Origin: Temnopleurus reevesii | Taxonomy: Eukaryota > Echinodermata > Echinoidea > Temnopleuroida > Temnopleuridae | NCBI GenBank assembly: GCA_036244855.1 | Contig: BQKZ01009438.1 | Coordinates: 1 to 11,966, forward strand | Direction of reading: 5' to 3' | Length of the DNA: 11,966 nucleotides | Shown: one piece after another, positions 1 through 6,181 of the stretch | Position numbering within the stretch: position 1 is the first letter of the stretch | How the letters are laid out: every line of letters begins with the position of its first letter | The notes under the pieces: model-generated | Database searches by the model: none | What the model saw: the letters and a program-made list of their open reading frames with translations, nothing else | Told to the model about the DNA's origin: nothing | Made by a program: the position numbers and the translations under genes

Positions 1-523
1 TCAACAATTGGCTCACCTATTGGGAAATTGTACTGTTTTTAAGCATGAAGCATTGCTTTTGAATGCTAAGATTTTCGGAGCTCAGTTTATGTACACCATC
101 AACTAATTTGGTAGCATTTAGAATATGACAATTAATAATTTTCTAAATGATAGCAATGTTGAACAACGTGAAAAGGAAAAAAAGTCAAGCGTTTTTCAGC
201 AGGTCGGTCGGTCTTCGGCATCCATTTTTTTGCCTAAGTTTCAGAACTTTCGACGAGCGAGAACGATTGGGATAAAATCCTCTAGTTAAAAAAATTTATA
301 AACATAATCAATGCAGGTTTTCATGTTTGTGAAATGAATGGAATAAAAAGAAGATTTGATTTTGATAGGTAATAATCAAAATAAAATTTGTGAGCACACC
401 AATGTTTAACAAATCTTATATGTAATATTGTTCATATAAGGCCACTTTCATAGAATACCGAGATACCAATTAAATCATTATTATACATGTATAATGAATT
501 TTACTTATTCAATTTTTTCTTGA
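1..523. other. AT-rich non-coding stretch
   Basis: No reading frame of useful length, RNA gene or recognisable transposon domain is visible here on either strand. The sequence is AT-rich with short homopolymer runs, including an A-run near 175-182 and a T-run near 224-231. It ends in a pyrimidine-rich tract leading to a possible splice acceptor at about 529. Confidence 0.5.
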
Positions 524-654
524 TTACAGAGCTTCGAATGGAGGTCAAGAATAAAGCAAGTCGGACAATGTGCCTGTCGGATATTCTCAAGGCCTATACG
601 CGATCTAATTTATCAACCTTAACCTTTTTTGTTATTTCACTTACTACACATTGA
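505..654 (+). other. possible splice acceptor and short open frame
   Basis: A T-rich tract (about 508-523) runs into TGATTACAG, which resembles an animal 3' splice site with the exon starting near 530. The following frame is open from 532 to a TGA at 652-654 and includes MEVKNKASRTMCLSDILKAY from the ATG at 538. I recognise no family. No good 5' splice donor is seen before the stop, so it would have to be a terminal exon. Chance is a serious alternative, because T-rich tracts followed by AG are common in AT-rich DNA. Confidence 0.2.
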
Positions 655-950
655 TTATCAAAACCAAGAGACAGTGGAAACACAGTATTATGAGGTAGTT
701 TGGATCATAAAAAATACCTTGTTCTAATGAGATTTTACTGTAATAGCATTCAAGATATTTGTAACATTAGATTAGAATAGTTAAGGTGGATAAGGAAGGA
801 CTAAATGGAGTAGGTTTTCCAGACAAGGGTCCACCAAGCTGGCCATCTTCAAGGGAATAATGTGCAAGGATTTTTTTTTAGAGACAAGTTATTAAAGGAC
901 CTACTGCTGTCCTTCATCTAAGAAGCCTACCCTAACGACGCAAACTAGGG
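655..950. other. non-coding stretch, nothing recognised
   Basis: This is AT-rich sequence with no supported gene. A T-run of about nine bases lies near 871-879. The right end grades into the weak DDE-like scrap that follows. Confidence 0.4.
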
Positions 951-1103
951 GCTTGTACAGGCAGCTCATCAGGAATTACAACAAGGCACGTCGGGGAGCA
1001 GTTTCATGACATCATCTTTACGGATGAGAGTACATTCTGGATTGAAAATAATGCCAGGAACACGGAAACAGAAAACCCGAACACCTGTAGCGTCAGAGAC
1101 TGA
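951..1103 (+). pseudogene. Tc1/mariner-like DDE transposase scrap (tentative)
   Basis: One plus-strand frame (codons starting at 1002) reads FHDIIFTDESTFWIEN and stays open to a TGA at 1101. The hydrophobic-hydrophobic-x-(D)-E-S pattern resembles the second catalytic aspartate region of Tc1/mariner (IS630-type) transposases, where an Asp ends a beta strand and is usually followed by Glu and a small residue. Upstream, a different frame reads RQLIRNYNKARRG, which suggests a frameshift near 1000. No first Asp motif, third acidic residue, helix-turn-helix or terminal inverted repeats were found. If real, it is a small dead fragment. The match rests on about 15 residues and could be chance. Confidence 0.35.
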
Positions 1104-1900
1104 ATTTACTAATTTTCGGCTGAGTTTTTTTATGGCCGATAGTTTTTCTGGCTGTGCTGATTTGGTGAAATGTCAGGGGAAACGCCTTAATCCTGGTACT
1201 TTGCTACATCAGCATAGACCAGCACCAGCGGAGGTCGTTTCCCTTGAGCCTGCCAAGAACCGCTTTTGTAGTCTTGATGGTAGGACTTCAGCCGGGAGGC
1301 TAAATTTCCCTGACGGTCTACGAGATGTGTCACCGCTAGGTGGTCTGCCAGTTTTATGTACACATAGTAATCTTACTAGGGGATCTCCCGATCTGTGATT
1401 AAAAACGAACGAACGCAACCGTCGTTGAAGAAGCTTAACCGTATGAGGTAGAGTTTGTTGCTCATAAATTCATTTCCATCAAAATCAGAGAAGGTAGTCT
1501 GAATAATTTTTTGCCAAATTATACATTTTCAGGAAGAGATTAAACAACTGGAGCGCTGTGTACCATAAGAACAGTGGACAGCTTTGCAGAGTGGTTTGTA
1601 AGTTTGAAGAAAAACTAAGGAGAATATGGATGAACTTCTGTGAAAGGACTTCAACAGTAGTAGCAACTCTGAAACTATAAGTTATGTTCTAGTATTTTGT
1701 TAAGATGATGCAACTCTGCAATTACTTTGAGTTTTCAGAGTTTTAAATCAAGAACCATAAAAGTGTGCAGTAAATTGATCGTTCCATGATAAGCATCAAA
1801 TGTTTAGTATAATATACCCCCAAAATGTTTGTTTCTTTCTCAGGAGAGTCAAATTCAGTTGAAATTCATTTAACCGACCTGCTACGACGAGCAGTTGATA
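1104..1900. other. unassigned stretch
   Basis: Overlapping open frames on both strands around 1006-1418 (130 and 69 codons) match no family I know, have no codon-level support and are probably incidental. A mildly GC-rich block at about 1180-1395 stands out from its AT-rich surroundings and could be an unrecognised repeat. At 1526-1532 the sequence TTTTCAG precedes a 12-codon open frame starting EEIKQLERC. This looks like a splice acceptor but is too short to support an exon. Confidence 0.35.
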
Positions 1901-1907
1901 CCGAGCT

Positions 1908-1998
1908 GGGGAGATCGAATATGCGGCACTCGCTCCCCGCATATTTGTTCCTGAAACTGTTCGGGGATCTAATATGCTGGGGGACCAAATATGCTATG
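1908..1998. repeat. cluster of GGGGA-N-AATATGC motifs with a hairpin
   Basis: Four variants of one motif, roughly GGGGA(N2-4)AATATGC, occur within 91 bases. Three are on the plus strand, starting near 1908, 1964 and 1979. One is inverted at about 1935-1951. The first and the inverted copy form a perfect 9-bp stem (AATATGCGG at 1918-1926 with CCGCATATT at 1937-1945) around a 10-base loop. Repeated subterminal motifs of this kind are usual in MITE or SINE ends, but no family is recognised and no outer boundaries are seen. Confidence 0.5.
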
Positions 1999-2121
1999 AC
2001 ACAGGCAGCAGGAGCATTAGGATGGTTTTCATTAAATCCCAAGGCAAATAGTTTACCATTGTACAATAGTAATGACACATGGCAAGCTTTCCATAGGTTC
2101 ACCATGTGGAAAACTGGAAAA
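1998..2121 (+). repeat. dispersed repeat, copy 1
   Basis: This segment aligns almost without gaps to 7351-7467. Shared landmarks in order are CAGGCAGCAGGA, CATT, TTCATTAAAT, GCAAA, AGTT, ATGGC and TTTTC/TTTCC, ending in GGAAA. Identity by eye is roughly 65-75 percent. The two copies are about 5.3 kb apart in the same orientation. The family is not recognised. Copy 1 lies directly upstream of the LINE reverse transcriptase fragment and copy 2 directly after the tandem array, so it may be part of a larger element or an old independent insertion. Confidence 0.6.
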
Positions 2122-2129
2122 GTGTTTTG

Positions 2130-2414
2130 AAATCAATTTTGATGGAGGCAAAGAATTATTGAGTTCATCAATTGATGAACATCTGTATATAGGGGCCTTA
2201 TTTGTAGATTTGCGCAAAACATTCAATTTGGTTGATCATTGTATACTTCTTACAAAATTGTTCAAAATTGGAATTAATGGAGTGATGCAAAAATGGTTTT
2301 AAAATTACATTACAGACCAAAAAATATTCACCTCAATTAACAATGTTTCCTCAAATGTAATGACCTCAACTTTCAGAGTCCCACAGGGTTCGATATTAGT
2401 ATTTAGAGATCGAA
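2130..2414 (+). pseudogene. LINE (non-LTR) reverse transcriptase fragment
   Basis: One plus-strand frame reads through RT landmarks: LFVDLRKTFNLVDHCILLTK (2196-2255), then GINGVMQKWF, an in-frame TAA at 2300-2302, NYITDQKIFTSINN, and VPQGSIL (2379-2399). In LINE polymerases these correspond to motif A (F-x-D-x-x-K-A-F-D-x-V-D-H), the Trp-Phe segment, and the V/G-P-Q-G-S motif that precedes the catalytic YADD. The motif A metal-binding Asp of FVDL is kept, while the later conserved Asp of AFD is Asn here. The order and spacing are those of Jockey/CR1/L2-type elements. The YADD block, endonuclease and 3' end are absent, because the frame runs straight into piggyBac sequence at about 2403. It is clearly dead. 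Confidence 0.85.
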
Positions 2415-2654
2415 AATGAAGAACGCCAGGCAGTGGATGAAATGATGGTACCCTTCAAGGGAAAGTTCATTGTGCGACAGTACATGCAAGCCAAGCCACA
2501 TAAATGGGGTTTCAAGATATGGGGAAGGGCAGGTTCTTCAGGATTCCTGTATGATTTTGATGTGCACCAGATAGCCAGAGGAGAATTGTATTTTCTTGCG
2601 TTACAACGTATAGCCAGAAAATGTTGTATACGAGTTTCCAGAAATGTTACGTAG
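2403..2654 (+). pseudogene. piggyBac-type (PGBD) transposase fragment
   Basis: The frame starting around 2403 reads IENEERQAVDEMMVPFKGK and then QYMQAKPHKWGFKIW, RAGSSGFLYDFDVHQ, up to about 2569. This is the signature block of piggyBac transposases and domesticated PGBD proteins: an Asp-Glu followed by M-x-P-F-K-G, the Q-Y-x-x-x-K-P-x-K-W-G-F-K stretch, and the small-residue turn before Y-D-F. The Asp of VDE is a catalytic Asp position in this family. The tail to 2654 is open but weakly conserved and reaches a TAG. A full transposase is about 550-600 residues; only about 60 are recognisable. No terminal repeats or TTAA target duplications were identified. It is a decayed internal fragment. 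Confidence 0.88.
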
Positions 2655-3050
2655 TATTGAAAGACGTAGTGATTCCGGCGAGGGAATCAGAATAGGTTAG
2701 AAAGTTCAATTGCATTGATATTGAAAAGGTTCGGAATGTGCAGACGGGCAGGAGGGTGAAAATGGTTCATTCTACCTTTGCCAGACGACCGAACAACAAT
2801 ATATTTCACAATAGAATGAGTTAATGCAAAAGATGTATTGCAATCAAAGGGTCTTTTTGCCATTAGGTTTTTCCAGAGAATTTGTTCCTTACGAGGTTTA
2901 CGAGGTTGTTTTTTTTCAACCTAGGGAAAAGAGCCCGATATGGGGCTTTTCTTAAAGATGAAAGCCCCATGCGAGGTTAGGAGAAGACACAATGGTTCAA
3001 CAAATAGATTAACTGATGGTTTAATTTGAACGAAATTTTCAACGCAAACA
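2655..3050. other. unassigned stretch with one hairpin
   Basis: No coding frame is supported. It may hold further decayed piggyBac sequence that I cannot recognise. It contains a perfect 10-bp stem-loop at 2940-2970, and just upstream ACGAGGTT appears twice in tandem (2891-2907). The left target-site duplication of the Gypsy element begins at 3051. Confidence 0.4.
2940..2970. repeat. perfect 10-bp inverted repeat
   Basis: ATGGGGCTTT at 2940-2949 is exactly complementary to AAAGCCCCAT at 2961-2970, with an 11-base loop. There is no coding sequence around it. It could be a terminal hairpin of a small transposon or a chance palindrome. No T-run follows on the plus strand. Confidence 0.55.
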
Positions 3051-3054
3051 TAGT
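3051..3054. repeat. target-site duplication TAGT, left
   Basis: TAGT directly precedes the TGTAACA terminus of the 5' LTR and recurs directly after the TGTTACA terminus at 5219-5222. Four-base duplications are typical of Ty3/Gypsy integration. Four bases can agree by chance (1 in 256), but both copies lie exactly at independently predicted termini. Confidence 0.7.
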
Positions 3055-3407
3055 TGTAACAACACATTTAACAGTATTTCAGAAAAGCAAGTATGTGTGG
3101 TTCAACAAAAGTTCAGTTGGCCCTCATATGTCTGGCCGCTGGTCAAGCACACCAACAGGTGGTGACAGACATGGCCATTCATGTTTCACATTACTGTAAT
3201 AAATAATGTGTTCATGGCGATTGCTGCATCCCATAATGATCACATCATTCCATCCCATAATAATAATATAAAATAAGAAATCCAGCCTCACTCTTGGCTT
3301 TTTCGTTGGGTGTGATTCTTGGACTCCACAACCCCTATACTTTATGCTCCTGGCCCATAGCTTGGCCGTAGGAAGGAGTGGCTGCTATTTTATACCATCC
3401 TATCATT

Positions 3408-3414
3408 TATATAA
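3408..3414 (+). promoter_or_regulatory. TATA-like box in the LTR
   Basis: TATATAA lies about 110 bases upstream of the AATAAA signal, as expected for a promoter at the U3/R boundary. The surrounding DNA is AT-rich, so several similar matches exist (for example around 3471-3495) and the assignment is soft. Confidence 0.35.
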
Positions 3415-3525
3415 CTACTGTTTATACAATACTGCTATTGTATATTCCAACTATTCTACATATCTGTTATTATATATACTGCTGTTTTATATATCTTCTG
3501 AACTGTGATCCTGGTTGAGGACTTG

Positions 3526-3531
3526 AATAAA
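3526..3531 (+). terminator. polyadenylation signal in the LTR
   Basis: The canonical AATAAA sits 141 bases before the LTR end, a sensible place for the R region of an LTR retrotransposon. No other strong copy lies nearby within the LTR apart from one at about 3199-3204 in U3. Confidence 0.45.
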
Positions 3532-3673
3532 CTATTTGGAACTGTACTATCATTTGTATATATCCATCATTTGACTCCACGCTTATTCACCATATATCCT
3601 CACAAGTGACACTCGCCTTTAACGCCATCGAATATAATCCCAACTTAATCTACAACATATCAGAGTGTTACAT

Positions 3674-3691
3674 TGGTGGCAGCTGTTAAAA
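3674..3691 (+). other. tRNA primer binding site (tRNA-Leu type)
   Basis: TGGTGGCAGC begins one base after the LTR end. It is the reverse complement of the CCA-bearing 3' end of animal tRNA-Leu of the AAG/UAG class (acceptor end GCTGCCACCA). The match is perfect for 10 bases and then decays. Position immediately downstream of the LTR is where Ty3/Gypsy reverse transcription is primed. The tRNA identity comes from memory of tRNA sequences and was not searched. Confidence 0.7.
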
Positions 3692-3795
3692 CGGTTCTGC
3701 CATTCCGCTCGGACTATACACTTTCTCCCCGCTTGTTTCAACGATTATGACCAGATATATCGGTCTGTGATCTGTCTGATATTTCATCTTTTTGA

Positions 3796-5097
3796 AACTG
3801 TTCCTGTGATTGTGCTCAACGAATTTGGACTATATATCTCTCTACTATTACTGTTTCATCATCATACTCTCCACCGTCAACGTCGCTGTTGCTATTGGTA
3901 TCGTCACCATCATCGCTGCTATCCTCACGCTGTCTTCATCTTTATCGCTGTCCTTGTGATCGCTCTTATCTTCACGGGTGGTCGCCATCATTCTCCGTTT
4001 TGCTGGTACTGGTAGTATCATCGTCATCGTCGTCGCCATCTCCTTTGCTGCTGATGTTGCCACAGGATCATCATCACATTCGTCTTTGTCGTTGTTTTCA
4101 TTATCGCCATCGTCCTTATCATCATCATCGTTCTCACTACCCCATAATTGCCCAAGTCATCTCCTGGATCCGCACAGGCTGCATCCCATCTAAATCGTCC
4201 ATCCCGCGTTTTGAGGAATGTTTATATAGGTATTGGAATCACCTCGATCGGTTTGTTGTGAAGGATGGGCTGTTGTATCGTCGGAAACAACATCCGTCGG
4301 GTGCCATCCTTCAACAAATTGTTATTCCTCCTCCCCTGGTTCCCCTAGTTCTGTCGTCTGTTCATTCTTCTCCTTCTTCCCTTCATTTTGGCGCTGCCAT
4401 AACTATTGAGGTGTTTGAGAGGATGTGCTACTGGCATGGGATGCATAGGGACATCTCAGAGCTTTGTGCCCATTGCCAGCGGTGTGACTCGTACCGCACC
4501 TCACTCTTTCCCCCATCTTCTCTGCCACAGCACTGTGCTGTCATTTCCCATCCCTCCTCTCCTCCCACCCCTCCTTTTGATCCTATCTGTGTAAACGAGA
4601 ATGTCCCTTCTAATTTGACGGATGCACACCATAAATCGGCTTCAGACCAGCCTAATACCATCCCAAGCCCACCCCCTTCTCCTCCACCTAGCCCCCCTCC
4701 CACTCCTCCCATTGTTAATCTATCCCATGATCCACCCGCTTCAAGTCCGAGTAACCATATTCCTCCCCTTCTTATCCCATGCGATAATCTAAAGCCATGC
4801 CTCGTTCCCCACTCCCAAACAAGACAAACTCTGCTCCAAACCCTGCTTCAAATTCGTACAACACTCCCTAAGCCAACGCCTCATGTACAATCTTCTTCGC
4901 CCTCCTATTTCACCTGGCCACCCGATTCACAAATTCAGTCATCTGCCGACTCATCCCCATCTCACCATACTCCATCCAGCCCGATATCAACTAGTTCACA
5001 CGTACCATCCCTCGGTCATTCCAATAATCATGATCTGCAACCACATACTCCTTATGGGCGTGTCATTAGACCCCCTGAATATTATGGTGAGTAGTAT
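3796..5097 (+). CDS. Gypsy pol remnant: integrase zinc domain and proline-rich tail
   Basis: This frame is open from 3796 to the TAG at 5095-5097. The first in-frame ATG is at 4054; earlier codons lie in low-complexity TCATCG-type sequence and are unlikely to be translated. From about 4150 it reads IAQVISWIRTG and RYWNHLDRFVVKDGLLYRRK, the linker between RNase H and integrase. Next comes the integrase H2C2 zinc-binding domain, with His codons at 4363 and 4384 and Cys codons at 4474 and 4483, and the hallmark YWHGMHRDI block between them. After CDSYRT the DDE catalytic core should follow. Instead the protein passes into a Pro/Ser-rich tail with PPPSPPPSPPPTPP (about 4669-4707). It ends YGRVIRPPEYYGE, typical of the C-terminus of Gypsy Pol. 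A frame this long without stops is notable in this window. It could encode a nucleic-acid-binding remnant or be a recent deletion product. Confidence 0.7.
3850..4140 (+). repeat. TCATCG/TCGCCA low-complexity tract
   Basis: This is pyrimidine-rich microsatellite-like sequence built from imperfect TCA, TCG and CCA triplets, for example TCATCGTCATCGTCGTCGCC around 4018-4036. It gives Ser/His/Leu-rich peptides in all three plus-strand frames. It replaces the place where gag and most of pol should be, and slippage on it may have accompanied the internal deletion. Confidence 0.7.
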
Positions 5098-5195
5098 TAT
5101 AATATATACATGTCCTATTTTTAATAATTTGTACGGATCTGACCTTGATTTGTTTCCATGGGTTCATTAAATTTGAATATTTCACTTAAAAGTTG

Positions 5196-5218
5196 CTACA
5201 ACATATAGGAGTGTTACA
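5196..5218 (+). repeat. 3' LTR stub
   Basis: These 23 bases match the end of the 5' LTR (3650-3672) at 21 positions, differing only at two adjacent bases. I could not find the remaining roughly 595 bases of a 3' LTR between the end of the open frame at 5097 and here, so the 3' LTR appears to be reduced to its terminal end or too diverged to see. Confidence 0.7.
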
Positions 5219-5222
5219 TAGT
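5219..5222. repeat. target-site duplication TAGT, right
   Basis: TAGT directly follows the TGTTACA terminus and matches the four bases at 3051-3054. Confidence 0.7.
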
Positions 5223-5353
5223 CATGCTTTTGGGTTTAGTAATCGAATTTACGCCTTCTAACGTTTAACGTGCATGTTTAATATCGCATGTTGTATAATT
5301 TGCTCACAAATTGCGAGAAATATATATATGTTTAGGCATTGAAGTATGATCGT

Positions 5354-5527
5354 CTAGGAGTTGGAGTTTGGTCCATGCCTCCTTTCAGAGGTCTGAACAA
5401 CGTTGACGAAGCCGCGGTTGTACTGCATGCGGCACTTGGCAAGACCAACCTTCATCTTCTTCTTCTCTCGAGGGTCAACCTTGGAAGTCTGACCTCTCAC
5501 TTTACCAGCACGAGTTGGTAAAGTGCT
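5354..5527 (-). pseudogene. RPS30-like: ribosomal protein S30 (FAU) retrocopy or 5'-truncated copy
   Basis: The minus strand from 5527 down to a TAG at 5356-5354 is open for 57 codons. It contains [12 protein letters not shown], a Lys-rich run, [15 protein letters not shown] and the C-terminal GPNSNS followed by the stop. This is the order and almost the full length (about 59 residues) of eukaryotic small-subunit protein S30, normally made as a ubiquitin-like fusion (FAU) and then cleaved. The ubiquitin-like part and the start of S30 (its first few residues) are missing. A TAA lies immediately upstream in frame, with no ATG, and no convincing splice acceptor is there. Several strongly conserved basic residues are changed (Arg to Leu, Cys and Gly). 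This argues for a 5'-truncated processed pseudogene rather than a live exon. No poly(A) trace is seen past the stop. Confidence 0.82.
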
Positions 5528-5579
5528 TTATATCTCATCATCATCCAAAAGAATCCCTGCCAAAACAGATTGGCTAGAG

Positions 5580-5812
5580 AAGCAGGAGGGGGAACTCTTC
5601 GACATGAGTGGGCTAAAAAAGAAGGAGGCACAAATTCAGTCTCTTTTGCAGTTTTTAGTCCGTCTCTAAGAAGAGGTTGATAAATTCGACCAGAAGGCGG
5701 ATGAGTCCGAACAGTATAACAGACGCAACTCCATTCGCATGTTTGGGATCCCGATAGCGTTGGGAAACACTGATCAAAACATGTCAAAGCACCTTCAAAT
5801 ACGACAAGACCT
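5580..5812 (+). pseudogene. LINE ORF1-like coiled-coil fragment
   Basis: The frame starting at codon 5679 and its upstream extension read KKKEAQIQSLLQFLVRL, a TAA at 5667-5669, then EEVDKFDQKADESEQYNRRN and SIRMFGIP (to about 5756). A heptad-like Leu/Ile pattern followed by E-Q-Y-x-R-R-N-x-(I/V)-R-(I/L)-F-G-I-P is typical of ORF1-type proteins of L1-like and related non-LTR elements, where a trimerising coiled coil precedes the RNA-binding domain. Here the RNA-binding domain is not seen. The match ends near an 11-bp tandem duplication at 5813-5834. It is a small dead fragment. It may or may not belong to the same LINE family as the RT at 2130. Confidence 0.6.
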
Positions 5813-5834
5813 GGGGTGGTCCAGGGGTGGTCCA
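5813..5834. repeat. 11-bp tandem duplication
   Basis: GGGGTGGTCCA occurs twice, back to back, at 5813-5823 and 5824-5834. It lies where the ORF1-like similarity stops, so it may mark a repair or insertion junction. Confidence 0.8.
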
Positions 5835-6181
5835 ACAAGCACTACGGGTGCCATGCAATTGGTCTGAACCCCAAGACTATGGATGAGACCTTGGCTGGTA
5901 TCAGTCCATTTGATATCCAACGCCGGGCCAAGGCAGTATCCATTGCGGAGGATCCCGAGTTCACTGTGTGCAAGGTGGATGCGCCAGCCACCTTGCACAA
6001 TTTGCACAACTAATCAACTTTGATTTTGGGCATATACGGAAAGACAAGACAACTAGATCTGTCATCTGCTGACATTGACCGTTTACAATGATCTGGGAAA
6101 CCTGATCTGCTGCCAACAAGCCCCATCCGATTCTAGTGAAACCTGTTAGCACCAAATAAAAGCTTTGCAGATTTGATCCCA
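5835..6181. other. unrecognised stretch between ORF1 scrap and tandem array
   Basis: A plus-strand frame (5816-6013) reads ISPFDIQRRAKAVSIAEDPE and ends in a TAA. I do not recognise it, and it overlaps open frames on the minus strand, so coding status is doubtful. The rest contains no domain or RNA gene that I can see. It could be the non-repeated start of the element that carries the downstream tandem array. Confidence 0.35.

Larger units (their letters stand above)
3055..3672 (+). repeat. 5' long terminal repeat
   Basis: The left end TGTAACA and right end TGTTACA form the inverted TG...CA termini of an LTR. The right boundary is fixed by the primer binding site two bases downstream and by the repeat of the same 23-base terminus at 5196-5218. 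Inside are a TATA-like TATATAA at 3408-3414 and a polyadenylation signal AATAAA at 3526-3531, giving a plausible U3-R-U5 order. U3 also contains diverged repeats of a TACTGCT(A/G)TT(G/T)TATA-like phrase around 3416-3495. Confidence 0.75.
3055..5218 (+). mobile_element. internally deleted Ty3/Gypsy LTR retrotransposon
   Basis: The element is bounded by TGTAACA at 3055 and TGTTACA at 5212-5218, which are reverse complements, and is flanked by TAGT duplications. From left to right it has a 618-bp 5' LTR, a primer binding site at 3674, a low-complexity leader, and one open frame encoding the end of Pol. That frame has the integrase zinc-binding domain and a proline-rich tail ending at 5094. The last 23 bases (5196-5218) match the last 23 bases of the 5' LTR at 21 positions. 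Gag, protease, RT, RNase H and the integrase DDE core are missing, and most of the 3' LTR is also gone. At about 2.2 kb it is less than half the usual length. It is not autonomous. The matching duplications suggest the missing internal part was lost either before insertion or by later deletion within the element. Confidence 0.82.

Noticed and set aside
1006..1418. Overlapping 130-codon (plus) and 69-codon (minus) open frames
   Set aside because: They overlap on opposite strands, match no family, and the only protein-like signal in the area (the DDE-like scrap) is in a different frame.
3848..4063. Minus-strand Met/Thr-rich open frame
   Set aside because: It is the antisense of the TCATCG low-complexity tract and has no protein-like composition.
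4428..4712. Minus-strand Gly-rich open frame of 94 codons
   Set aside because: It is the complement of the proline-rich tail of the Gypsy Pol frame. Poly-Gly on the antisense of poly-Pro codons is a composition artefact.
5339..5521. Plus-strand 60-codon open frame
   Set aside because: It is the antisense of the S30 copy, whose minus-strand translation has unmistakable family motifs.
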